A DNA stretch of 64,000 nucleotides from an uncultured Acidimicrobiales bacterium (GTDB lineage: Bacteria; Actinomycetota; Acidimicrobiia; Acidimicrobiales; SZUA-35). The stretch lies in contig CALEWY010000056.1 in assembly GCA_937925335.1 (NCBI GenBank), positions 1-64,000 of the forward strand. Reading direction: 5' to 3'. The translations under genes and the position numbers were made by a program. Each line of letters opens with the position of its first letter. Position 1 is the first letter of the stretch. Shown piece after piece: positions 32,632-41,687 of the stretch. The notes under the pieces are model-generated. The model saw nothing but the letters and a program-made list of their open reading frames with translations. It was not told the origin of the DNA and made no database searches.

Positions 32632-33747
32632 TTCAGCATTTCTCCGGAGCTTCAAGCCCTTTCCGACCAGGCCTACGCAGTCGGCGCAGAGGCCGCAGCA
32701 GCTCGAGAGATCCAAGAAGACTCATGGCTGATCGGCAGCGATCGAGCGTTCTCAAAGCAGCTCGCATCGCTCGGCTGGATCGGCATGACGTGGCCTACCG
32801 AACACGGCGGAGGCGGCTACTCGGCCATCGAGCGATTCATGGTCGTCGAAGGCCTGATCGCCACGGGAGCACCGCTTGCTGCCTCGTGGATGGCCGACCG
32901 ACAGATCGGCCCAACACTCCTTGAGTACGGCACGCCAGAACAACAGCAACGGTGGATCCCCGGCATCCTCGACGGCTCCGCCATGTGGTCGATCGGCATG
33001 TCTGAGCCTGATGCCGGCAGCGATGTCAGCGCGATCAGCACGAAGGCCGTTCGTGATGGCGACGACTGGGTCGTCAGCGGCCAGAAGGTTTGGACCAGCG
33101 GAGCAGCCGAGGCCGATTGGATCTACCTCGTCGCCCGAACCGACCCTGATGCGCCGCCTCACAAGGGTTTGTCAGAGTTCATCGTCGACATGCACTCGCC
33201 CGGTATCGAGGTGCGAACGATCACCGACATGACGGGCAACCAGCACTTCACCGAGGTGCACTTCGAAGAGGTTCGCGTGCCACATGCCCACCTCGTCGGC
33301 GGCTTGAACCAGAGCTTCGGCCAGATCATGCGCCAGATGGAGCACGAGCGAGGCGGCATCGATCGCCTCGTCTCGAACCGTGCGCTCTACGAAGATGCCA
33401 AGCGGGCGTTCATCGAAGCGGGCGGATCCGATCCGCTGCTACGCCAGCGCTTCGCCAAGGCTGAGACGATCTACACGATCGCTCGTCACATGGTGATGCG
33501 AGAGGTGCTCGGCCAGGCGCCCCGAGGTTGGTCAGCGGTGACCAAGACGCTGGCAACCGAGTTCGAGATCGACGTCGCTGATTTGGCCGCCAAGGTGGCC
33601 GGGGCCGATGCGCTCGTATGGAGTCGAGTCAGCCGCAACGTTTGTTACGCCCCCGCCTACACAATCATGGGCGGCACAACGCTGATCTTGCGCAACATCG
33701 TCGGCGAACGAATGCTCGGCCTCCCGCGCGAACCGCGCCCGACCTAA
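32626..33747 (+). CDS. Acyl-CoA dehydrogenase
   Basis: 373 residues. The first step of beta-oxidation or a related acyl-CoA oxidation, FAD dependent. N-terminal helical domain MDFSISPELQALSDQAYAVG; ASLGWIGMTWPTEHGGGGYS near 45; the FAD and substrate motif MWSIGMSEPDAGSDVSAISTKAVRDGDDWVVSGQKVWTSG (in parts) near 125-165; C-terminal helical domain ends with GGTTLILRNIVGERMLGLPREP. The usual catalytic Glu region near residue 360 is not obvious in this short form; many relatives are of the ACAD-FadE type with a divergent base. Upstream is citrate synthase, downstream a leftward acetyltransferase. The start codon is in a hairpin. Confidence 0.9.
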   Translation: MDFSISPELQALSDQAYAVGAEAAAAREIQEDSWLIGSDRAFSKQLASLGWIGMTWPTEHGGGGYSAIERFMVVEGLIATGAPLAASWMADRQIGPTLLEYGTPEQQQRWIPGILDGSAMWSIGMSEPDAGSDVSAISTKAVRDGDDWVVSGQKVWTSGAAEADWIYLVARTDPDAPPHKGLSEFIVDMHSPGIEVRTITDMTGNQHFTEVHFEEVRVPHAHLVGGLNQSFGQIMRQMEHERGGIDRLVSNRALYEDAKRAFIEAGGSDPLLRQRFAKAETIYTIARHMVMREVLGQAPRGWSAVTKTLATEFEIDVADLAAKVAGADALVWSRVSRNVCYAPAYTIMGGTTLILRNIVGERMLGLPREPRPT

Positions 33748-33803
33748 CCCTGCAGTGTGAACTCGCTCAGCTCATTGAATGACGGGCCAATTGAAATGAC
33801 GGG

Positions 33804-36512
33804 CTAGCTGAGGTGACGGACCTCGCTCAAAGGGCCCTCGTCGATTCGCCGGATCGTGAGGCTGGCGTCGACCAGCGCAACGCCAGCGTCTGAAACGAGC
33901 AACGGGTTCACGTGAAGTACAGCGACCGCAGGAACACCATCGGCGATCGCGGCGAGGCGGCCGAGCAGCTCGGCAAGGCCCTGCCTGCCCGTCTGCGTCC
34001 CGACGGTTCGAGCGAGCCACGTCGTTTCGATCATGTGGTCGATCGCAGCCGGCGACAGCGGCAGTGATATCGACAGCGTGTTGTCGATCAACGCGCTGAT
34101 CACACCACCGACGCCGAGCAGGATCCGACTACCGAACTGGTCTTGCACCAGTTCGGCACGGAGATGCCATCCGGTTTGCGCCTGGCGTTGAATGATCGCC
34201 GGATACAGCGCGTCGCCGTGGAGCTCTGCCATTCGCTGCATCGCCGCCTCGACGCTCGATCGATCGTGCAAATCGAGTGCAACGCCGCCAGTTTCGCCAG
34301 CCGAACGCATCGCAACACTGCTCGCCTTCACCACCACGGGATAACCGAGCTCGTCAGCAGCATCTCCAGCGGCAGCTGCTGCGGCAATTGGATCGGCCGA
34401 GTGAGCGATCACCCGATAACTCGAGATGGGCAGGTCGAGCAGATTGGTCAATCCACCAAACTCCGGCATCGTCAGGTCGAGCCGGCGCCGATCCTCGCTC
34501 CCGAGGGCAAGCGATACGGCGGCCCGAGCTCGCTCCGCCCAGTCGTCGTCGGCCTCGATCCAGGCGTCGTTCGGCAGCTCACGCCACTCCACATAATCAG
34601 CAACTCGTCCGAGAGCCTTGGCCGCATCCTCGGGGAAGGGGAAGAACGGCGGCCCCTCCTCCTCGAAGTCCACGATGTCGGCCAGCCCGGTGGCAACCAG
34701 CGGCTTTTCAACGGCCCGATCGATCCGAACGAGTAGCTCGGTGATCCGCTCCAGTGAGATCGATGGCGTGGGCACCAGCGCAGCCAAAACCATGTCGACC
34801 TCAGAACTCACCGACGCCCCGACGAGTGCTTCTTCATAGATCGAGAAGTCGGCCGAACGGCTGAGGTCGAGCGTGTCTGCATCACCCACGAGCACGGCGT
34901 CGGTCCCTGTGGAGGCGACGGCACCTGGGACAACAACCTCGAGCCCTTCACGGCGCAACGCCTGAGCGGCCAACCGACCCACCGAGGCGGCGTTCGACAC
35001 GATGGCGACCCGGTTGCCAGCGGGGAGCGGCTGGTTGACGAACACACCCGACTGCGTCACCAAGTCGGCCACTTGATCGACCAGCACCACGCCGCTCTGG
35101 CGCAGCAACATCGCCACCGTCTCGTCGGCGGGTGAGACGGCCACGATCGGCTTGAGGCGCGACAGGCCTCGTGCGATACGAGCGAACTTTCGCATGTTGC
35201 CGTAGTTCTCGAGGTACAGCGCCACAACTTGCGTCTGCTCATCTTCGGTCCAGTAAGAGAGCATGTCGTTGACGGAAACGTCTGCTCGATTGCCAACGGC
35301 AACCATGCTCGAGAGTCCGACGTGGCGATGTTTCATCGTCTGAAGAACACCGGCCCCCAACGGGCCCGACTGCGACAGCAGTCCGACTGCGCCTGGTTCC
35401 ACCTCGGTGGGAACGAAGATCGCGTGGAGGCTGACATCGGGGTGTGAGTTGATGAGGCCGAACGAGTTCGGACCGATCAATCGAAGGCCATTCCCGCGTG
35501 CGAGGGCGACGATGCGCTGCTCCCGCTTGCGGCCTTCTTCGCCTGCGTCGCTGAACCCAACCGACACCACAACAACACCAGCCACACCCGCATCGATGCA
35601 CTCCTGCACCGCTGCCTCGACGCCTGCCGCAGGGATCGCGATGACGGCAAGATCGACCGAACCCTCGATGTCGGCGAGTGATGCGACGGCTCGAACTCCG
35701 GCGATCTCTTCGCCGGCCGCTGCAGAGTTGACGGCGTGCAGTGTTCCGGTGAATCCGTTCGCGCTGATCGAGCGAACGAGCTCGTGACCAACAGCCCCGA
35801 GCTCTCGACTCGCCCCGATTACGGCGACCGACGCTGGGGTGACGAGGCGCGCGATCGATCGTGCTTGCGCTACTCGTTCGCGGTTCTCGATCGCCGCCGT
35901 CGCCTCATCGGTGATGTCGATACCCAGATCGACCTCGATCACCCCGTCGGCAAAGCCGGTCGACACGTCGAATCCGCCACGACGAAACACGCGGAGCATG
36001 CCGACGTTCTCGGGTAACACGGTGGCCGTGAACCCATCGAAGTTCTGTCGGCGTCCGGCGGCTGCGAGGAACTCGAGCATGATCGTGGCGATGCCCTTGC
36101 CGTGGTGCTCGTCATCGACGAAGAAGGCAACCTCGGCCCGTTTCTCGCCCGGGTGGTTCGGCGAGTCCCAGCCTTCGTAGCGAGCGACTGCAACGATCTG
36201 CCCTCCGAGGATGGCGACGAACGCCATGCGCTTCTCGTAGTCAATGCGCGTGAAGTAGTCGAGTTCTCGGTCGCTCAGCTCGGGGCGATACCGGAAGAAT
36301 CGAAAGTAGATGCTCTCCTGAGACTGCCGCTTGTGGAACGCATCGAGCAGGTCCCGGTCTTCCGGTCGGATCGGGCGGATACTCGCCGTCGACCCGTCGC
36401 CGAGGACCACGTCGGTCTCCCACTCGACTGGATAGTCAGGCGTCAGCTCTGCATCGTCGGAGTCCACTCCGCCATCGTAGGTTCGCCACACCAACCCGCC
36501 CGCCATCACCAC
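33804..36512 (-). CDS. Pat-type protein lysine acetyltransferase: N-terminal GNAT fused to an ADP-forming acyl-CoA synthetase-like region
   Basis: 902 residues. A GNAT domain comes first (SIRPIRPEDRDLLDAFHKR near 45, FVDDEHHGKGIATIMLEFL near 140, ENVGMLRVFRRGGF). From about 225 come the CoA-binding domain (VAVIGASRELGAVGHELVRS), a succinyl-CoA-ligase-like part (LSQSGPLGAGVLQTMKHR) and an ATP-grasp segment at the end (DELGYPVVVKASSV). The SHTG-type catalytic His segment that active synthetases have after KP.V..K is missing (KPIVAVSPADETVAML), as in Pat enzymes. The GNAT-first order is that known from Streptomyces Pat. Pat acetylates acyl-CoA synthetases to switch them off. A GTG at 36467 (VDSDDAELTPDYP) is an equally good start. 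Confidence 0.88.
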   Translation of the reverse strand: MVMAGGLVWRTYDGGVDSDDAELTPDYPVEWETDVVLGDGSTASIRPIRPEDRDLLDAFHKRQSQESIYFRFFRYRPELSDRELDYFTRIDYEKRMAFVAILGGQIVAVARYEGWDSPNHPGEKRAEVAFFVDDEHHGKGIATIMLEFLAAAGRRQNFDGFTATVLPENVGMLRVFRRGGFDVSTGFADGVIEVDLGIDITDEATAAIENRERVAQARSIARLVTPASVAVIGASRELGAVGHELVRSISANGFTGTLHAVNSAAAGEEIAGVRAVASLADIEGSVDLAVIAIPAAGVEAAVQECIDAGVAGVVVVSVGFSDAGEEGRKREQRIVALARGNGLRLIGPNSFGLINSHPDVSLHAIFVPTEVEPGAVGLLSQSGPLGAGVLQTMKHRHVGLSSMVAVGNRADVSVNDMLSYWTEDEQTQVVALYLENYGNMRKFARIARGLSRLKPIVAVSPADETVAMLLRQSGVVLVDQVADLVTQSGVFVNQPLPAGNRVAIVSNAASVGRLAAQALRREGLEVVVPGAVASTGTDAVLVGDADTLDLSRSADFSIYEEALVGASVSSEVDMVLAALVPTPSISLERITELLVRIDRAVEKPLVATGLADIVDFEEEGPPFFPFPEDAAKALGRVADYVEWRELPNDAWIEADDDWAERARAAVSLALGSEDRRRLDLTMPEFGGLTNLLDLPISSYRVIAHSADPIAAAAAAGDAADELGYPVVVKASSVAMRSAGETGGVALDLHDRSSVEAAMQRMAELHGDALYPAIIQRQAQTGWHLRAELVQDQFGSRILLGVGGVISALIDNTLSISLPLSPAAIDHMIETTWLARTVGTQTGRQGLAELLGRLAAIADGVPAVAVLHVNPLLVSDAGVALVDASLTIRRIDEGPLSEVRHLS

Positions 36513-36552
36513 GCCAAACCACGCGCTCGCTAGGCCGACAGCTACTCACCAA

Positions 36553-36724
36553 CCTGCCGCACCTCTGAGGCAACACCCACCAGCGGAACCTGCCGCACCT
36601 CAGAGGTGTGGCAGGCGCGCCCGATACGCGCCCGAGGGAATGTTGCGTAGATAGTGGGTTTCCGCGAAATCCGCGCCGTTCCTGGCCAAAAACGCAACCT
36701 GCCGCACCTCAGAGGTGCGGCAGG
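36553..36724. repeat. Three copies of a palindromic hairpin repeat (family D)
   Basis: CCTGCCGCACCTC occurs at 36553, 36589 and 36698. At 36589-36615 and 36698-36724 it is followed by A and its inverted arm, giving 13-base-pair hairpins with a one-base loop (perfect in the last copy, one mismatch in the middle one). The first copy is truncated. The hairpins lie between two leftward genes, downstream of the surface-protein gene and upstream of the Pat gene. Confidence 0.85.
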
Positions 36725-36771
36725 TCGCACGATCGCATGCGCCGGTGTTTAGGTTGAGCGAGCGCTGGGAG

Positions 36772-38640
36772 CTAATCGGCTGCGACGTAGCGGCGTCCGA
36801 CGAGGCTCAACAGCGACAGGCCAGCGATGGCCAGGCTGAGCCCGATCATCACCAGAAGACCCGAGGTTGAACCCGTGACCGGCAACGCACCTTGTCCGGG
36901 CGTCTGCTGGTTCACGGCCCCTGGAATCGGCTCGTTCGACTGCTCGACGAACGGAATCTCGACTGACGAGACCGGCGACCCGCTCTCCACGGCCGGTTCG
37001 ATCGACGGACCAGCGGGTGCGGTGTCGACCGGAGGGCTGGTTGGCGGCGCGGTCGGTGACGGAGTCGGATCCGCCTCGGCCGGCGGATCGGCGACCGGAG
37101 CCTGGGTGACTGGAGGATCAGTCGCCGGCGGATCGGTTGCCGGTGGTTCGGAAACCGGAACATCCGACTGAGGCAGTTCGGCCGGAGGCTCTTCGGTGAC
37201 GTCCTCTTCGATCACAAGATCGATCGGCTCTTCGGTGACCGGCTCGTCCTTCTCGCACTCGGCGGGAAGCTCTTCGCCATCGGCAACACGCTCGTCGCCA
37301 TTCTCGAGGGTGCACGGATCGACCTCATCGGCCGCCTCACCGTCGATGCACTCGATCGGGATGTCGGCATCGTCGCTGGCCTGGTTGCACGGATCGTCGA
37401 CGACCGGCACCTCGTTGCATTCATCCGCAACGGCATCGTCTGCGAGGCCATCGTTGGTGTCGCCGTCGGCTGCGTCACACGGATCGACGACTGGGGCTTC
37501 ACCACAATCAGCGGCATCGCCTTCTGAGACATCGCCCTCGGCGGCGTCGCCTTCGGTGAGATCATCGTCGGTTGCCTCACACGGATGGGCCACCGGAGCT
37601 TCGCCACACTCGGCGCCAGCAGCATCAGCCGCTTCGCCATCGACGGCATCGGCCTCAACGTCACCATCGTCAGCAGCACACGGTGCTTCGCCACACTCGG
37701 CGGCTTCGTCACTCGCAGCGCCGTCATCAGCTGTTACGTCGGAGTCGTCGCCTTCAAGAACACCATCAACGGCACCATCAACCGCATCATCGGCGCATGG
37801 ATCAATCGCTGGCTCGTCGCCACACTCGGCCGCTTCGTCATTCGTTGCGCCGTCACTCGTTGCGCCGTCGTCGGCCGCAGCGTCGGCGTCAGCACCGTCG
37901 GCGGCTCCTTCAGCGCTGGCATCGGTGGCACACGGCGCCTCGTCGCACTCGATCGATTCGTCTGCGACAACGTCTTCATCGGCAACATCATCAGCTGCGG
38001 ATTCATCAGCAGGCTCGACAGCGCCGTCGTCGGAAGCGTCGTCACAGACTGCATCGTCGACGTCGTCAGCCGGCTCTTCTTCAGCAGCCTCACCAGCGAT
38101 GCACAGCGCGATCACCTTGAGCGAGTTGGGCCCAGCGACGGCGTTGTTTGCGCCGAAGTGCTCGATCGTGACACCGTCAGCCGGTGCGTCGAGGGTGAAC
38201 GAACCGAGTTCGGAAACGGCCCACGCCGTGTGGGCTCCATCAGCGAGGTCAGATGTGTAAGCCGTGGCCGACACCGCTTCGCCGCCGGCGGTGATGACCA
38301 GACGAACCTGTTCGTTGGCCTGTGCGTTCACCTCTGCGCGGTAGGAGTAGCTGTCGTGGGTCGATGCCTGCACCGAGTACGTGCCAGCGGGGAGATCGAC
38401 CGACAGCGAATGACTGAGCATCATGTCGGGCGCTTGGCCAAAGCGCATGGGTGCAAACGACTCGGCATCAGTTGGGCCAGTCGAGGCCACAACGATGGGA
38501 TCCGAGCAGTCCAGTGACGCGGGAGCGACGTAGACGTCGCTTGCACCAGATCGGGCCTCGCCTCCAACGATGGATGCGCCAACACTCACTGCTGCGATCG
38601 CAATGAGGCTGGAAAGAACAGCGCTCAACCGACGATTCAT
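36772..38640 (-). CDS. LPXTG-anchored acidic surface protein with Asp/Ala/Cys repeats
   Basis: 622 residues from the ATG at 38638-38640. The signal peptide is about 1-32 (LSAVLSSLIAIAAVSVGAS). A probable beta-sandwich domain follows to about 190 (YVAPASLDCSDPIVVAS; YSVQASTHDSYSYRAEV). The middle (about 195-510) is dominated by Asp, Ala and Glu, with regular Cys pairs in AECGEAPC-like and CGEAPVVDPC units. A Pro/Thr-rich wall-spanning stretch (PPATDPPATDPPVTQ) precedes the sortase signal LPVTGSTSGLLV, a membrane helix and basic RRY. It should be covalently fixed to the cell wall by a sortase, which is not in the window. The codon-level repeat suggests expansion by slippage. Long opposite-strand frames are mere shadows. 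Confidence 0.85.
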   Translation of the reverse strand: MNRRLSAVLSSLIAIAAVSVGASIVGGEARSGASDVYVAPASLDCSDPIVVASTGPTDAESFAPMRFGQAPDMMLSHSLSVDLPAGTYSVQASTHDSYSYRAEVNAQANEQVRLVITAGGEAVSATAYTSDLADGAHTAWAVSELGSFTLDAPADGVTIEHFGANNAVAGPNSLKVIALCIAGEAAEEEPADDVDDAVCDDASDDGAVEPADESAADDVADEDVVADESIECDEAPCATDASAEGAADGADADAAADDGATSDGATNDEAAECGDEPAIDPCADDAVDGAVDGVLEGDDSDVTADDGAASDEAAECGEAPCAADDGDVEADAVDGEAADAAGAECGEAPVAHPCEATDDDLTEGDAAEGDVSEGDAADCGEAPVVDPCDAADGDTNDGLADDAVADECNEVPVVDDPCNQASDDADIPIECIDGEAADEVDPCTLENGDERVADGEELPAECEKDEPVTEEPIDLVIEEDVTEEPPAELPQSDVPVSEPPATDPPATDPPVTQAPVADPPAEADPTPSPTAPPTSPPVDTAPAGPSIEPAVESGSPVSSVEIPFVEQSNEPIPGAVNQQTPGQGALPVTGSTSGLLVMIGLSLAIAGLSLLSLVGRRYVAAD

Positions 38641-39036
38641 GGGTTTTGCCTTTTCATTTCGGGGGACTTCGTCCTCCGCCATTGCCCTCACTACTGCCGA
38701 GAGAAAAACTATGCGACCCCACGTCATCGATCGCGGATGCTCACAACGACCAACCAAAATCGGGGTCGAGCGACAACCAGCAATACCGCCCAACCCAATC
38801 GAGGGCACTGAGCGGCGTTGATCCACCCGCTCTGATCGAAACGACAGCCCTGACGACCAGCCCGAGTCAAACGACCGCTCTGGTCGTCATGGCGGCTCTC
38901 GCGCTCTCGCCGCCGAACGACCCAACCCCCGAACGATCCCACGCCATCGAAAGACGCACGCCGCCGAGGGCACCACCCGCTGATCGAACGTGGCATAAAA
39001 CCAACAAGACCCCGCCGAGGCGGGGTCTTGGTTGAG
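38641..39036. other. Intergenic region upstream of the surface-protein gene
   Basis: About 390 bases with no gene. It holds an inverted repeat, GACGACCAG (38852-38860) with CTGGTCGTC (38880-38888), and, at its right end, the terminator of the tRNA-Val transcript. The promoter of the leftward surface-protein gene must lie here, but no clear -10/-35 was identified. Confidence 0.5.
38997..39033 (-). terminator. Rho-independent terminator downstream of tRNA-Val
   Basis: Read leftward, AAGACCCCGCC, TC, GGCGGGGTCTT forms an 11-base-pair stem, extended by CCAA/TTGG, then TTTT. It directly follows the tRNA 3' end. Confidence 0.9.
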
Positions 39037-39110
39037 TGGGCCGTACAGGACTTGAACCTGTGACCCCTACCGTGTCGAGGTAGTGCTCTAGCCAACTGAG
39101 CTAACGGCCC
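39037..39110 (-). tRNA. tRNA-Val (GAC)
   Basis: The cloverleaf is complete on the minus strand: acceptor GGGCCGT with ACGGCCC, D arm GCTC/GAGC, anticodon stem CTACC/GGTAG, and T arm ACAGG-TTCAAGT-CCTGT. The discriminator is A; CCA is not encoded. The seven-base anticodon loop is TCGACAC, so the anticodon is GAC (Val). Position 33 is C rather than the nearly universal U. Downstream is a terminator. Confidence 0.9.
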
Positions 39111-39208
39111 GTGAACCTGATCACTTTCGCAACCAGGAATTGCGGTCCGCCGAGACTACCGGAAGGCAAGCTCGGCGACACGCCTGTTTCCAGACGAGAT
39201 ATGGATGG

Positions 39209-39282
39209 AGCGCAGGGCGGGATTTGAACCCGCGAATCACGGCTTTGCAGGCCGCTCCCTTAGGCCACTCGGGCACCTGCGC
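39209..39282 (-). tRNA. tRNA-Cys (GCA)
   Basis: Complete cloverleaf on the minus strand: acceptor GCGCAGG/CCTGCGC, anticodon loop CTGCAAA with anticodon GCA and normal U33, T arm GCGGG-TTCAAAT-CCCGC. The discriminator is U, as expected for tRNA-Cys. CCA is not encoded. It is about 100 bases upstream of tRNA-Val on the same strand, so the two are probably one transcript. Confidence 0.95.
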
Positions 39283-39306
39283 AGGGACATGCGATGGTAG
39301 CAGCGA

Positions 39307-40653
39307 TCAGCGCGTCTCGATCAGTACGGGTGGCCCACCAAAGAAAACGTCTTGAATGACCGTGCGCTCCGACGTTTCGAGGTCCAAGACGATGGCCTGG
39401 CCACTTGCCGCGAAGGCCACGTAGCGCCCGTTCGGGCCGACGCTCACCGGCGTGCCTTCGCCGCCCTCGATGTTCTCCGCTATGACTTGCATTGTCTCGA
39501 GGTCGATCAATGTGAACTGCCAGCGCACATCGCGCGAGACCAGCAGCCGGTCGTTCGCCATCACGACTCCGTCTGCAACATCATCGGGAACCGGGCGCCG
39601 CAGGATTTCGAAGGTCTCGGCGTCAAGCCATCGAAGTGTGCAGCGAAGTTGATCGTCGCATTCTTCGGTGAGAAGAATCGTCTCGCCCTCAGCGACAAGC
39701 CGTCCCTCAGCCACCTTCTGGAGACGCTCACCATCGCGTTCATAGACACCGCCCGAACGGGGCGAGGTGAACCGGCCGCTCGACATGCCGTAGGAGAACC
39801 ACGGCAGATCCGTCTCGCTTTCGCTGAGAATCCCCGCTGTCGCAAGATCCACGACAACCTCACGAACCACCGACTCTTCTCCGTCGAATCGATCGATCAT
39901 CATCGCGATCGAACCGTCGACCGGCCCGGGGCTGATCTGGAACGCGTACGAGTCACCGCTGTGCAGCGGCACTCGATCCGCTTCGAGATCATTGAGAGGA
40001 AGCGCGGCGAGCGTGCCACTTCCTGTGTTCGGGCGAATGACGAGGAAGTCGCCAATGGCGATCACTGGCGTCAAACTCCTATTGATCTGCGTCTCGATAC
40101 CCGTGTCGAGATCGACCAGCCGCAGGGGGTTTGCGAGAACAACGCTCAGACCGGAGCTTTCGAGCGGTGCAAACGTCGCTTCCTCAGAGCGAGCCGGGCC
40201 CGACGAACCATCATCTCGTTCGAACGCTGCGCCGATCCCCGTCGTGGTGACCGGCGAATCCTCATCATCGAGTTGATCGTCGTCGTCATCGCTGCGGGTC
40301 GAGGATGTCGACTCTCCGTCGTCGCTGTCGCCTTCCCCATCTGCGTCGCCGCCATCTGCCTCCGCTCCGTCGTTTGCAGAACTCGCCGCTTCCTGATCGG
40401 TCGCCTCGCCGGCAACGTCCGAACCGCCCGACGTGATGAGCGACCAACCAACAACAGCGGCGAGAAGCAGTCCGAGCCCGGCGAGCCAGCGGCCAGATGA
40501 ACCGTTGCTCGTCGACACCGACGTCGTGGTCGTCGTTGGGCCGCCAACGTTCAGAAGAACAGGGCCGTCGGCCGCATCTCCACAGCTCGAACAGAACCGC
40601 TGCCCATCACTCAGGGCGGCATCGCAGTTGATGCACTGGTTCTGCTTGGTCAT
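39307..40653 (-). CDS. Zinc-ribbon membrane protein with extracellular propeller-like domain
   Basis: 448 residues from the ATG at 40651-40653. The N-terminus is a zinc ribbon, CINCDAALSDGQRFCSSCG. A Thr/Ser linker and one membrane helix follow (WLAGLGLLLAAVVGWSLI, about 55-75), then a very acidic, low-complexity Asp/Ser/Glu region to about 150. The C-terminal 290 residues have repeated beta-rich patterns with strands such as LSVVLANPLRLVDLDTG, TLRWLDAETFEIL and QFTLIDLETMQVIAENIEGGEG, which look like a WD40 or PQQ-type beta-propeller facing outward. Function unknown. It lies just downstream of nothing on its strand; the tRNA genes follow. Confidence 0.7.
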   Translation of the reverse strand: MTKQNQCINCDAALSDGQRFCSSCGDAADGPVLLNVGGPTTTTTSVSTSNGSSGRWLAGLGLLLAAVVGWSLITSGGSDVAGEATDQEAASSANDGAEADGGDADGEGDSDDGESTSSTRSDDDDDQLDDEDSPVTTTGIGAAFERDDGSSGPARSEEATFAPLESSGLSVVLANPLRLVDLDTGIETQINRSLTPVIAIGDFLVIRPNTGSGTLAALPLNDLEADRVPLHSGDSYAFQISPGPVDGSIAMMIDRFDGEESVVREVVVDLATAGILSESETDLPWFSYGMSSGRFTSPRSGGVYERDGERLQKVAEGRLVAEGETILLTEECDDQLRCTLRWLDAETFEILRRPVPDDVADGVVMANDRLLVSRDVRWQFTLIDLETMQVIAENIEGGEGTPVSVGPNGRYVAFAASGQAIVLDLETSERTVIQDVFFGGPPVLIETR

Positions 40654-40774
40654 CAACGTCGAGAGTAGAGGTTGGCCGCACCACCTTCACGTCGGGCGCT
40701 CGGCATCGCGAGGGAGAGAAATCTGCGCGATCGCCCGTCAGGGATCGGGCGTCGATCGGTCTACGGTTTACGTA

Positions 40775-41617
40775 GTGAGCGGCGATGCAACCAGCCACCC
40801 CGAGAGTCACGACTCCAACCCCACTGACCCCGGTGGCGCCCGGATCGGCCTCGTGCTCGGCGCTGGAGGGTCCGCAGGTGGCGCATTCACCAGAGGATGT
40901 TTCACCGCTCTGGAAGACACGACCGGTTTCCAGCCATCGATGGCGACCCAACTTCTCGGAACGTCGATCGGTGCTTACATCTCCGCCCGGATCCCCGACG
41001 GAGCACCAGCCACACCGACCGTTCTGGCAGCGCTGCTCGATAGGGCGGCGATCCCCGCTCCCCCATCCAGTCGGGACCGAGTGCTCACGACCATCCGCTC
41101 GCTCATCGGCCGCTCCATCTGCTTTGCGAAACCTCCCGGCCGGGAGGATCCACGCCAATGGGTAGAAGCGGTCGACCCAACGTCGATGACCCGAGTTGTC
41201 TCCGCTCGCTGCCGAGCCGGCACTCGTCGAGTCGTGCCGATCAAAGATTCGCCGACCGCAGAGCTGGACATCGCTGCGTCCGGAGCCGTGCCAATCGGAG
41301 CCAAGCCCGTGATTCTCGACGGCGCTGGTCACATCGACGGCGCCGTCTTGTCCGTCACCAACGCCGACCTGATCGACCTCGATTCGATCGACCTGTTGAT
41401 CGTGATCGCGCCACTCGTCTCAACGGGCGATGGCGGCAGCCTGCTCAGCCGAGCTGGTCGCCGACAGCTCCATTGCGAACTCGCCGGCGCCGCCAAGCAC
41501 GGTGTTCCGACGATCGTGCTGGCACCTCCCGGTTCTGAGTACGAGCACCGCCAGAACAAGGAACGCCACCAAGCCTTCGCAGAATCGATGGTTCGTTCCG
41601 GCGACTTCAGCTGGTAG
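40775..41617 (+). CDS. Patatin-like phospholipase family protein
   Basis: 280 residues from a GTG at 40775. The oxyanion loop is GLVLGAGGSAGGAFT (about 24-38), the nucleophile is in GTSIGA (GXSXG) near 63, and the catalytic Asp is in HIDGAV near 190. Patatins are Ser-Asp dyad lipid acyl hydrolases. The gap upstream to the divergent zinc-ribbon gene is about 120 bases. A longer frame beginning at 40433 would be antisense to the zinc-ribbon gene and is rejected. The protein has no signal peptide, so it probably acts on the inner membrane face or on lipid droplets. Confidence 0.88.
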   Translation: MSGDATSHPESHDSNPTDPGGARIGLVLGAGGSAGGAFTRGCFTALEDTTGFQPSMATQLLGTSIGAYISARIPDGAPATPTVLAALLDRAAIPAPPSSRDRVLTTIRSLIGRSICFAKPPGREDPRQWVEAVDPTSMTRVVSARCRAGTRRVVPIKDSPTAELDIAASGAVPIGAKPVILDGAGHIDGAVLSVTNADLIDLDSIDLLIVIAPLVSTGDGGSLLSRAGRRQLHCELAGAAKHGVPTIVLAPPGSEYEHRQNKERHQAFAESMVRSGDFSW

Positions 41618-41687
41618 CGACGCACCCTCCGAGGCGCACGATCGCTGCGTCAGCGCACGGCCACCGCGTCAAATAGCAGCCACGGCG

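Noticed and set aside
37196-38517. Long frames on the plus strand (354 and 310 residues) opposite the surface-protein gene
   Set aside because: They are Ser/Arg/His-rich antisense shadows of the Asp/Ala repeat region; the leftward frame has signal peptide, repeats and LPVTG.
39111-39208. A further tRNA between tRNA-Val and tRNA-Cys
   Set aside because: No T arm or anticodon stem was found in this stretch.
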